Positions 1 through 5,677 of a DNA stretch of 5,677 nucleotides are shown here, piece by piece; the first letter of the stretch is position 1, and each line of letters opens with the position of its first letter. Location of the stretch: contig JAGCMI010000152.1 of NCBI GenBank assembly GCA_017646545.1, forward strand, positions 1-5,677. The letters run 5' to 3'. The notes under the pieces were generated by a model. It was not told where the DNA came from, did no database searches, and saw only the letters and a list, made by a program, of their open reading frames with translations. Origin of the DNA: Oscillospiraceae bacterium. Its GTDB lineage: Bacteria > Bacillota > Clostridia > Oscillospirales > Oscillospiraceae. The translations under genes were made by a program, and so were the position numbers.

Positions 1-64
1 GGCATAAATCACGCCCTTTGCATACTTTTTGCCTTTTTTATCCCTACTTACGCTACTTTTGGTA

Positions 65-175
65 TACCGGAGGGAAAGGACTCGAAAGGGCGGCCGAGCG
101 AAGCGAGGTAAAAACTGTCCGGGGGACAGTTTTTAGCCCGTGGGAGAGTCCTCTGATTTTCGGACGCATCCGGTA
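65..175. repeat. Nested inverted-repeat element with strong central hairpin
   Basis: Four pairs of complementary arms nest around one centre. The innermost is a perfect 12-bp hairpin with arms TAAAAACTGTCC (109-120) and GGACAGTTTTTA (124-135) and a GGG loop. Outside it lie GGGC/GCCC (88-91 with 136-139), AGGACTC/GAGTCCT (77-83 with 146-152) and TACCGGA/TCCGGTA (65-71 with 169-175). The 3' arm overlaps a separate small hairpin, CATCCG/CGGATG (167-172 with 176-181), so alternative folds are possible. The central hairpin has A5 before and T5 after its GC core, so it could stop transcription in either direction. I recall similar CTGTCC...GGACAG hairpins between genes in gut Clostridia, which suggests a dispersed repeat, but this is from memory. 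The pairing is directly visible; mobility or RNA function is inference. Confidence 0.55.
109..135. terminator. Possible bidirectional terminator hairpin
   Basis: This is the perfect 12-bp stem with a 3-nt loop at the centre of the nested element. A GC-rich core (CTGTCC/GGACAG) is flanked by A5 and T5, so either strand reads as a stem followed by a short U-run. It could end transcription from a gene left of the window, and it separates that gene from the ABC operon. The U-run is only five long and lies within the stem, so efficiency is uncertain. Confidence 0.4.
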
Positions 176-212
176 CGGATGTGGACGGACATTTCATATC
201 GGAGTTTATCGC

Positions 213-243
213 GCTCACCTCCCTTGTGCAAAGGGAGGTGAGC
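213..243. repeat. Perfect 13-bp hairpin, CACCTCCCTT family
   Basis: The arms GCTCACCTCCCTT (213-225) and AAGGGAGGTGAGC (231-243) are exactly complementary around a 5-nt loop, GTGCA. No T-run follows on either strand, so it does not look like an ordinary intrinsic terminator. Its CCTCCCTT/AAGGGAGG core resembles the hairpin at 318-338, suggesting that both belong to one family of dispersed palindromic repeats. I recall such repeats in Oscillospiraceae-type genomes but cannot verify that here. Confidence 0.6.
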
Positions 244-260
244 ACAATTTACGATTTTGC

Positions 261-342
261 TCGGAGGGATTGTAATGAAACAGCAATCCCCCAGTCGAAA
301 ATCAAAGATTTTCGCCAGCCCCCTTTAGGCAAGGGGGCCTTT
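261..342. repeat. Composite three-hairpin intergenic repeat
   Basis: Three successive perfect hairpins occur with little sequence between them. The first is GGGATTG (266-272) with CAATCCC (284-290). The second is CGAAAATC (296-303) with GATTTTCG (307-314). The third is GCCCCCTT (318-325) with AAGGGGGC (331-338). The order (GGAGGGATTG hairpin, a CAGTC-type junction, a short variable hairpin, then a C-run/G-run hairpin) matches repeats I remember from gut Clostridia, where the middle stem varies. No transposase or target duplication is seen, so it is best called a REP- or MITE-like non-coding element. The open frame running through it (181-492) is not credible as a protein. Confidence 0.55.
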
Positions 343-414
343 GCACCTGCAGCAGTCAGAGCATCGTCCCCCTATGTCATCCCCAAAATTCCCCACAATC
401 TTCCCAACTCTTTG

Positions 415-443
415 TTGCGGCTGACTGCATCCTATGGTAGAAT
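415..443 (+). promoter_or_regulatory. Probable SigA-type promoter of the ABC operon
   Basis: The -10 candidate is TAGAAT (438-443), five of six matches to TATAAT. A TG at 435-436 gives an extended -10 (TGG-TAGAAT). The -35 candidate TTGCGG (415-420) is weak, matching only TTG, but sits at the ideal 17-bp spacing. Transcription would start near 450, leaving a leader of only about 26 bases. That leaves no room for a riboswitch or attenuator, so any control probably acts at the promoter. One arm of an 8-bp inverted repeat (421-428) lies in the spacer. Confidence 0.55.
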
Positions 444-462
444 AAGGGAAATTCCTATTTTT

Positions 463-467
463 AAGGA
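463..467 (+). promoter_or_regulatory. Ribosome binding site of first ABC gene
   Basis: AAGGA lies 9 bases before the ATG at 477. It supports that start; I see no better-placed start codon with a Shine-Dalgarno sequence upstream in the same frame. Confidence 0.75.
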
Positions 468-476
468 TGTGAAACC

Positions 477-2834
477 ATGGAACGCCCACTGATTAAACTT
501 GAAAATTTATCCAAATACTACACCTCCACACAGCAGGTGGTGGTGGGTCTGCACAATATAAATCTGCAGTTCTCCCGGGGCGAATTTGTTGCTATCACCG
601 GTGAAAGCGGCAGCGGCAAATCCACCCTTTCCCATGTGCTGGGCGGCATTTTGCCCTATGAAAGCGGCGAATTTTACTTAAACGGCCAGCCCACCTCCCA
701 CTATGACGGGCAGAACTGGGAGCAATACCGCCGGGACAATATCAGCTTCATTTCCCAAAGCTACGGCATCCTGCCCGGCGCTACGGTGCAGGGCAATGTG
801 GTCACCGCCCTGCGGCTTTCCGGCATGGATAAGCATACTGCCAAAACCGAGTCAGAGCAGATTCTGAAGCAGGTGGATCTGTGGCAACTGCGGCACCGCA
901 GAGCCGCCAAGCTTTCCAGCGGTCAGAAGCAGCGGCTTTCCATCGCCCGGGCTTTGGCAAAACCGGCGCCCATTTTGATTGCGGACGAGCCTACCGGCAA
1001 TCTGGATCCGGAGAACAGCCAGAAGATCATTGAACTTCTGTCCGAGGCCGCCAAGACCCGTCTGGTTTTGCTGGTCACCCATGAATTTGCGGAAGCAGAA
1101 GATTATGCCACCCGGCATATCATCCTGCAGGACGGCCGTGTGGTGATGGATGCCCCCCTACGGGAAGCCCATGTGCCGGAACGGGAAGTTGTGGTGCCCA
1201 AGGGCAACAAAAAGCCCATGAGCCCCTATGTGTCCTTCCTGCAGCAGCGCAGCCGCCCCATTTGGACCGCACTGATGACGCTGTTCTTCTCTTTGACCGC
1301 CTTTTCCGTGTTTGCCTTCCTGGGTGCGTTTATCATCGCCCTGGATGATACCAACACCCGGATTTATGACCCTTCCATCTTCGCAAACGGAGATATCAAC
1401 CGCATCGTGGTCACCACTTTGGATCAGCGGCCTCTGACCCAAGAGGACTATGATGCCATTTTGAACACCCCCTATGTGACCACGCTGGAGAAAAACGGCT
1501 ATGTGACCGATGTGCAGTATGCCTACCGGGACGGTTTGGACTACAAAACCATTTACACCGAACATGCCACGGAGTATTCCACCTGGGTTACCGAAACCTA
1601 CCAGCCCTACAAAACCGCCCCCTTTATGCGAACCGTTCCCTTGCTGAAAGATGGCGCTTTCAACCTGCTGGAAGGCAAGCTTCCGGAAGGATTCTACGAG
1701 GTGGTGGCCCATGAATCCGAAGGCTACGCCATCGGAGAAAAGATCCAGGTGTTCATCATCAACCAGCATTACTGGGGCAATTATCAGTTCCTCAATCTGA
1801 ATTTCACCGTGGTGGGCATCACCGATTACGGCAGCGGCTTGTACTTTAGTACTGATATGGGTCGCTTCTGCCAGCAGGTTGCCCGTTCCGACAATGGCGG
1901 CAGCTATTACCGCATGATGATCCCGGAAGATCAGCAGGCCACCAAGGAGCGATTGATGCTGCAAGAAGGTTTGACCGAGGAGCAGGCCCAGCAGGGTTAT
2001 CTGACCGACGATGAATTCCGCTGCCATTCCAGCCAGTATTCTTCCTTGCTCACCAGCGGTCAGAAGGGTGGCCCTCAGGTCAAAGCCACCTTCGGCAATC
2101 TCAACCAGGTTGGTGAAGAGATCGATTTCCGCTTCCTGCATTCCGTCGCGGACATCGTCCTTCCTACCGAAACCGGAGAAGGTCTTCGCATCATCAAACA
2201 CTATACCCACGATATTCAGCATGTGCGTATTTTCCAGGTTTCTGCCAACACCTTCGATGAAATGACCTACAATTTTGCCAGTGAGCAGGTGAGCATCACC
2301 ATCGAGGACTATGCCTACACCCAGCGGGTGCTGGATGCTTTGGGTGAAAAAGGCTACAGCGCTGTTTCTCCCTATCAGCAGGGTTCTACCCGCATTGATG
2401 AAGAAAAGGCCGCCGATCGCAAACAGACCCTCACCGTCTGCCTTGCGGCTCTGGTGGCTGTGGCTGCGCTGCAGATCGTGCTGCTGCGGGCCATGTTCTC
2501 CGTCCAGACGGAAAGCTACAAGCTGCTCAGCCACATCGGTCTGGTAAGCAAAACCGCCAAGCGGTCTGTTTTCTGGCAGATTCTAAGCTTTATTGTGCTG
2601 GGTCAGCTCGTTGGCGGCGGCGCCATCTGGCTGTGCGGAAGGGCCGGTATTGAACGCATTGCGCATATTCTGCGGTATCTGCCTGCCCAGTATATTGGTA
2701 TTTTGAGTCTGGTACATCTGGCCGTCTGTCTTGGCGCTGCCATTTGGGTCATCACCGCCCTTGGCAAGCAGGTTTACCCTCTGGCCGCCAGATTCACTGA
2801 CCTTCATCTGGAAGAAGAGGAGGCAACGGCATGA
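477..2834 (+). CDS. MacB-like ABC transporter, fused ATPase and FtsX-type permease (first subunit)
   Basis: This 785-residue protein joins an ABC ATPase to a membrane permease. In the ATPase (about 5-225) the visible motifs are Walker A GESGSGKST (42-50), Q-loop Q94, signature LSSGQ (146-150, variant of LSGGQ), Walker B with D170-E171, D-loop NLD (175-177) and H-loop H202. The ADEPTGNLD wording is typical of the LolD/FtsE/MacB group. A short linker leads to TM1 (about 262-289), an extracellular domain (about 290-648), then TM2 (about 651-672), TM3 (about 698-721) and TM4 (about 738-763). The order ATPase, one helix, large outside domain, three helices is that of MacB. The outside domain carries the family's G-x-L-P...E-V-V...VVGI core (400-448), and the loop after TM2 resembles the FtsX coupling loop. 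All catalytic residues are present. The family couples ATP hydrolysis to movement of the extracellular domain, for export or signalling. Substrate is unknown. It overlaps the next gene by 4 bp, and they probably form a heterodimer. Confidence 0.95.
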   Translation: MERPLIKLENLSKYYTSTQQVVVGLHNINLQFSRGEFVAITGESGSGKSTLSHVLGGILPYESGEFYLNGQPTSHYDGQNWEQYRRDNISFISQSYGILPGATVQGNVVTALRLSGMDKHTAKTESEQILKQVDLWQLRHRRAAKLSSGQKQRLSIARALAKPAPILIADEPTGNLDPENSQKIIELLSEAAKTRLVLLVTHEFAEAEDYATRHIILQDGRVVMDAPLREAHVPEREVVVPKGNKKPMSPYVSFLQQRSRPIWTALMTLFFSLTAFSVFAFLGAFIIALDDTNTRIYDPSIFANGDINRIVVTTLDQRPLTQEDYDAILNTPYVTTLEKNGYVTDVQYAYRDGLDYKTIYTEHATEYSTWVTETYQPYKTAPFMRTVPLLKDGAFNLLEGKLPEGFYEVVAHESEGYAIGEKIQVFIINQHYWGNYQFLNLNFTVVGITDYGSGLYFSTDMGRFCQQVARSDNGGSYYRMMIPEDQQATKERLMLQEGLTEEQAQQGYLTDDEFRCHSSQYSSLLTSGQKGGPQVKATFGNLNQVGEEIDFRFLHSVADIVLPTETGEGLRIIKHYTHDIQHVRIFQVSANTFDEMTYNFASEQVSITIEDYAYTQRVLDALGEKGYSAVSPYQQGSTRIDEEKAADRKQTLTVCLAALVAVAALQIVLLRAMFSVQTESYKLLSHIGLVSKTAKRSVFWQILSFIVLGQLVGGGAIWLCGRAGIERIAHILRYLPAQYIGILSLVHLAVCLGAAIWVITALGKQVYPLAARFTDLHLEEEEATA
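2818..2823 (+). promoter_or_regulatory. Ribosome binding site of second ABC gene
   Basis: A perfect AGGAGG lies inside the last codons of the first ABC gene, 7 bases before the ATG at 2831. With the ATGA stop-start overlap (2831-2834), this supports coupled translation and roughly equal synthesis of the two subunits. Confidence 0.9.
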
Positions 2835-5311
2835 TCGAAATTATAAAATTAAATAAGACCTATGACCGGGGCCGCAAAGGCGACCATCGCGTGCTGAAAG
2901 ATGTTTCCTTCACCCTGCCGGATAAGGGTTTTGTATGTATTTTAGGTCCTTCCGGCTGCGGCAAGACCAGCCTGCTCAATGCCATCGGCGGTCTGGACAC
3001 CTTTGACAACGGTACCCTTGCCACCCAATCGGTGCAGGTGCACCGCTACGGCACCCGGGCCTACAATGCCGAGCGCAACCGCAATTTCGGCTACATCTTC
3101 CAAAATTATTACCTTTTGGACAATCACTCCGTGGCCTACAATGTGTATCTTGGTCTGCACAGTTTGGACTTGACCCACCGGGAAAAGCTTAGACGGGTGC
3201 GCCAAGCTCTGCAGGCAGTGGACATGGAGCGCTTTATTCGCCGCAAGGTTTCCGACCTCTCCGGCGGTCAGCAGCAGCGCATCGCCATTGCCCGTGCATT
3301 GGCCCGCCGCCCCCGGGTGATCTTCGCCGATGAGCCCACCGGCAATTTGGACGATGCCAACACCCGCAATATCTGCGCCCTGCTGCGCAAAGCTTCCAAG
3401 GACAGCCTTGTGGTGATGGTCACCCACGAGGAGCACATCGCCCGTTTCTTTGCCGACCGGATCATCACATTGGATCAGGGTGTCATCAGTGAGGATACCA
3501 CCCAATGGGATCGCAGCAGCCTGCAATTGGAATCGGACAAGACCATCTACACCGGGGATTTCCAGCAGCAGATTTTGCAGGAAAACACGGTGCAGCTGCG
3601 ACTGCTACAATCTGCGGATGCCGCCCCCATTCACTTGACCGTCATCGCCACCCGTGATCGGGTGGTGCTGAAACTGGATGACCCCCGGGCCATTACCCTC
3701 AGTCAAGGCAACGAGCCGCCCCAGCTGGTGGAAGGCAATCGCCCGGTGATGACCCTGGAGGAGATGGACCGGCAGGGAAGTGACAGTTTCCCTCTGTTTT
3801 CCGAACCTCCCGCCCCCCAGACCAAATCCGGCAAGGGTCTGACCCTGCCCATGATGCTGGGCGAATCGAAACTGCTGATGGCAGGAAAGGGTCTCAAACG
3901 AGCCGGTATGCGGCTGTTTCTCATTCTGCTGGCTGCGGTGATGCTCTTTACGGTGGCAGACTATATCACCGTTTCCCACATCAATCCCCAGGATTTCATT
4001 ACTTCCGATTCCCACATTCTGATGCTGCATCTGGAAACCGGCAAGGACCTTCCCTCCACCCCTCCTCCCGGCGGCGGCACCTGGGAACGGTACTATCAGC
4101 TGCAATACCAGCAGTATCTGGAAGACAGCGGTCTGGATTTTTATTTCGTTCCCCAGTACACCACACCGCCCCAGTATTCCATGACCCTGTTCTATCAGCA
4201 GGATATGGTCACCATGAAGCTGCCGGCTTTCAGCTATGTGCCCCTTGATTATTTGAATCCCGACACCCTGATCTACGGCCGTATGCCGGAAAACAGCGAA
4301 GAGGTGGTGGTGGATATCATTCTGCTCAGAGCCATGCTGGAAGAGGAAGGTGTGGTCAAAAACGGTGTGAATGATCTGTCCTTCTTCCTGGGCGAACAGC
4401 TCAATTTCGGTGGCAAGGGCTTGAACCCCACCATCGTGGGCATATCCGACAGCGGCGAGCGGGCCCTTTACCTGACGGAAGCAGCCATGTACACCTTGGG
4501 CAATCAGGGCAACAATGTGATCACCTGGTCTGAATTCCAGAGCCGGTATCCCGGCATGTTTGATGATGTGACCCTGGAAGAAGGCCAGCGCATCGTCAAC
4601 ACCGCCAGCGCCGGTGTGATTTGGCAGTCCCGTATCGGTACGCTCTATGGCAGAGATCCCCATAAATTCCGGGTGCTGGATGTGGTGGATCTTCCCCAAA
4701 TGTCTGCCCAGTATATTGTTGCCGACGGCACGGTACGCGCGCTCATCAAATCCACTCTGACCAACAAAATTTCCCTCTACTGCCCGGACAAAGAGGCCAT
4801 GCTGGCCTATGTGGCAGAGCAAGCCTCCCAGGGAGAGCAGGAAGGAAATCTCATTGTGCTGTATTCCGATCCCTATGCGGAAAAATATGCCGTCTATGCC
4901 GAAGCTGCCCATCTGCGGGCAGACGGACGCACCATCGTCACCGCCACCATACTGCTACTGTGCATGGTGATGCTGTATCTGCTGTGCAGAGCCCAGGTGC
5001 AGGGGCGGTTGGGACTGATTGCGGTGTATCGTCTGCTGGGCATCCCCAAGAGAAAGCTCCACGGCATTTTCCTAATGGAAGCGGTGCTCTCCGCCCTTGG
5101 CACCATCGTGCCCACGGCGGCTGTTTCCTGGCTGTCGGTTTATGTGCTGGCGCGGATTCCGGAAATCGCGCTGGATCTGCTGCTGCCTTGGCAGGCCACG
5201 GTAATTGTCAGCATTGTGCTGCTGGGATACTATGTACTGGGGTCCCTGCTGCCGCTGGCGCAGCTGCTGCGTTTGCCCCCGGCACAGCTTGCGGCAAAAT
5301 ACGATATGTAA
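2831..5311 (+). CDS. MacB-like ABC transporter, fused ATPase and FtsX-type permease with extra linker domain (second subunit)
   Basis: This 826-residue protein is the partner of the preceding gene product. Its ATPase (about 1-220) shows Walker A GPSGCGKTS (39-47), Q-loop Q91, canonical signature LSGGQ (143-147), Walker B with D167-E168, D-loop NLD (172-174) and H-loop H199, so it should bind and hydrolyse ATP. Between the ATPase and TM1 lies a region of about 120 residues (222-345) that the first subunit lacks. It alternates short hydrophobic stretches with charged turns and looks beta-rich. TM1 is about 361-381, followed by an extracellular domain (about 383-699) with a proline/glycine turn (411-416), a G-R-M-P motif (483-486) and T-I-V-G-I (534-538). 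TM2 is about 701-720, TM3 about 745-773 and TM4 about 788-810. The loop at about 725-743 (R-L-G-L-I-A-V-Y-R-L-L-G-I) closely fits the FtsX coupling-helix pattern. No signal peptide is seen or expected. Substrate is unknown. A terminator follows the stop codon. Confidence 0.95.
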   Translation: MIEIIKLNKTYDRGRKGDHRVLKDVSFTLPDKGFVCILGPSGCGKTSLLNAIGGLDTFDNGTLATQSVQVHRYGTRAYNAERNRNFGYIFQNYYLLDNHSVAYNVYLGLHSLDLTHREKLRRVRQALQAVDMERFIRRKVSDLSGGQQQRIAIARALARRPRVIFADEPTGNLDDANTRNICALLRKASKDSLVVMVTHEEHIARFFADRIITLDQGVISEDTTQWDRSSLQLESDKTIYTGDFQQQILQENTVQLRLLQSADAAPIHLTVIATRDRVVLKLDDPRAITLSQGNEPPQLVEGNRPVMTLEEMDRQGSDSFPLFSEPPAPQTKSGKGLTLPMMLGESKLLMAGKGLKRAGMRLFLILLAAVMLFTVADYITVSHINPQDFITSDSHILMLHLETGKDLPSTPPPGGGTWERYYQLQYQQYLEDSGLDFYFVPQYTTPPQYSMTLFYQQDMVTMKLPAFSYVPLDYLNPDTLIYGRMPENSEEVVVDIILLRAMLEEEGVVKNGVNDLSFFLGEQLNFGGKGLNPTIVGISDSGERALYLTEAAMYTLGNQGNNVITWSEFQSRYPGMFDDVTLEEGQRIVNTASAGVIWQSRIGTLYGRDPHKFRVLDVVDLPQMSAQYIVADGTVRALIKSTLTNKISLYCPDKEAMLAYVAEQASQGEQEGNLIVLYSDPYAEKYAVYAEAAHLRADGRTIVTATILLLCMVMLYLLCRAQVQGRLGLIAVYRLLGIPKRKLHGIFLMEAVLSALGTIVPTAAVSWLSVYVLARIPEIALDLLLPWQATVIVSIVLLGYYVLGSLLPLAQLLRLPPAQLAAKYDM

Positions 5312-5316
5312 AAGCA

Positions 5317-5347
5317 AAACCCCCTCGCCAAGAGGGGGTTTCTTTTT
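5317..5347 (+). terminator. Intrinsic terminator of the ABC operon
   Basis: A perfect 10-bp stem, AAACCCCCTC (5317-5326) with GAGGGGGTTT (5332-5341) and loop GCCAA, is followed by C and T5. It begins 5 bases after the stop codon at 5309-5311. On the opposite strand the stem is followed by TTTTGCTTT, so it may also stop transcripts that read through from gap. Confidence 0.9.
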
Positions 5348-5402
5348 GTATGTAATTTTTTTGTCGGTGGGTTCCACATTGCCCCCACACGATTTTGGAC
5401 AG

Positions 5403-5433
5403 AAAAAAGCCGCCGCTCAAAAGAGCGGCGGCT
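5403..5433 (-). terminator. Intrinsic terminator of gap
   Basis: Read on the - strand, a perfect 11-bp stem, AGCCGCCGCTC with GAGCGGCGGCT and a TTTT loop (5408-5433), runs into a T6 tract (5403-5408). It starts 24 bases after the gap stop codon. On the + strand no T-run follows, so it is one-directional. Confidence 0.92.
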
Positions 5434-5457
5434 GAAATATTCTCTTAACTTACTAAA

Positions 5458-5677
5458 TTACAGCAGCTTGGAGAAGTGCTTGATGGTACGGACCATCTGA
5501 GAAACATAGGAGTTCTCGTTGTCGTACCAGGAAACAACCTGAACCTGGGTCTTGCCGTCGGGCAGCTTGTTGACCATGGTCTGGGTAGCATCAAACAGAG
5601 AGCCGAAGCGCATGCCGATGATGTCGGAAGAAACGATCTCATCCTCGGTGTAGCCGTAGGACTCGGTAGCAGCAGCC
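5458..5677 (-). CDS. gap: Glyceraldehyde-3-phosphate dehydrogenase, type I, C-terminal part (cut by window edge)
   Basis: The last 72 codons and the TAA stop (5458-5460) of a cytoplasmic glycolytic enzyme are present. The enzyme converts glyceraldehyde 3-phosphate, phosphate and NAD+ to 1,3-bisphosphoglycerate and NADH. Identification rests on the C-terminal NAD-binding signature SWYDNENSY. Its Asn and final Tyr correspond to Asn313 and Tyr317 in the numbering of the Bacillus stearothermophilus enzyme. The stretch IVSSDIIG...SLFDAT just upstream is also characteristic of the family. About three quarters of a typical protein of about 335 residues lies beyond the right edge, including the Rossmann fold and the catalytic Cys and His, so cofactor preference cannot be judged. 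The gene is convergent with the ABC operon, has its own terminator, and the context gives no functional link to the transporter. Confidence 0.96.
   Translation of the reverse strand, partial: AAATESYGYTEDEIVSSDIIGMRFGSLFDATQTMVNKLPDGKTQVQVVSWYDNENSYVSQMVRTIKHFSKLL

Larger units (their letters stand above)
1..476. other. Gene-free upstream region
   Basis: No coding sequence is supported here. The first 60 bases are T-rich on the + strand, including a T6 run at 34-39, and may be the tail of an upstream transcription unit outside the window. Positions 65-342 are filled with palindromic repeats. Positions 343-414 are C-rich spacer with four C-runs at a spacing of about 10-13 bases. The promoter and ribosome binding site of the ABC operon occupy the end. 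The two + strand open frames here (18-275 and 181-492) lack a ribosome binding site and run straight through the hairpins. Confidence 0.7.

Noticed and set aside
1..40. Terminator of an upstream gene (T6 run at 34-39)
   Set aside because: Only GGCA (1-4) and TGCC (30-33) could pair ahead of the T-run, and no convincing stem is visible within the window.
18..275. Open frame of 85 codons at the left edge
   Set aside because: It reads straight through the 12-bp and 13-bp hairpins, lacks a Shine-Dalgarno sequence and shows no family resemblance.
213..338. CRISPR-like array of repeated hairpins
   Set aside because: The hairpins differ in sequence and spacing, there are no identical direct repeats with unique spacers, and no cas gene is present.
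453..467. Small hairpin (TCCT with AGGA) that could hide the first ribosome binding site
   Set aside because: Only four base pairs with a 7-base loop; too weak to call a regulatory switch.
181..492. Open frame of 103 codons overlapping the start of the first ABC gene
   Set aside because: It runs through three palindromic repeats, has no ribosome binding site and gives a protein with no recognisable domain; the promoter and ribosome binding site downstream belong to the gene at 477.
1158..2534. Long - strand open frame (458 codons) antisense to the first ABC gene
   Set aside because: It is a by-product of codon bias on the coding strand: the translation is rich in Gly, His and Gln, has no domain, and the + strand frame has clear ABC and FtsX features.
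3605..4912. Long - strand open frame (435 codons) antisense to the second ABC gene
   Set aside because: Same reason: composition of a shadow frame, with no motif and no start signals.
5367..5388. GTGGG/CCCAC hairpin between the two terminators
   Set aside because: A 5-bp stem with a 12-base loop and no T-run; easily expected by chance in G/C-run-rich sequence.

Overview
The window looks like chromosomal DNA from a gut-type Clostridia, most likely an Oscillospiraceae/Ruminococcaceae relative. This rests on moderately GC-rich coding DNA, strong AGGAGG-type ribosome binding sites, a clostridial-looking glyceraldehyde-3-phosphate dehydrogenase C-terminus, and intergenic hairpin repeats of a kind I recall from that group. 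The taxonomic call is inference. No rRNA or other definitive marker is present.

Layout: (1) Positions 1-476 hold no convincing gene. They carry a dense set of inverted repeats: a nested stem-loop element at 65-175, a perfect 13-bp hairpin at 213-243 and a three-hairpin composite at about 261-342. C-rich spacer DNA follows, then a probable promoter (415-443) and a ribosome binding site just before the first gene. (2) Positions 477-5311 hold a two-gene operon on the + strand. Each gene encodes an ABC ATPase domain fused to an FtsX/MacB-type four-helix permease with a large extracellular domain. The two genes overlap by 4 bp (ATGA), so they are probably translationally coupled. (3) Positions 5312-5457 are a convergent intergenic region with two intrinsic terminators, one serving each side. 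(4) Positions 5458-5677 hold the 3' end of a glyceraldehyde-3-phosphate dehydrogenase gene on the - strand, cut by the window edge.

How it works together: the two ABC proteins most likely form one heterodimeric type VII (MacB-like, mechanotransmission) transporter. Its two ATPase domains would pair in the cytoplasm and its two different extracellular domains would pair outside the membrane. Neither the substrate nor a regulator can be read from the window: there is no adjacent histidine kinase, response regulator, peptide precursor or adaptor (MacA-like) gene here. The gap gene is an unrelated glycolytic neighbour transcribed towards the operon.

The coding part is a recognisable transporter class rather than a clearly new system. 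The least explained parts are the extra domain of about 120 residues in the second ABC protein and the structured repeats upstream.
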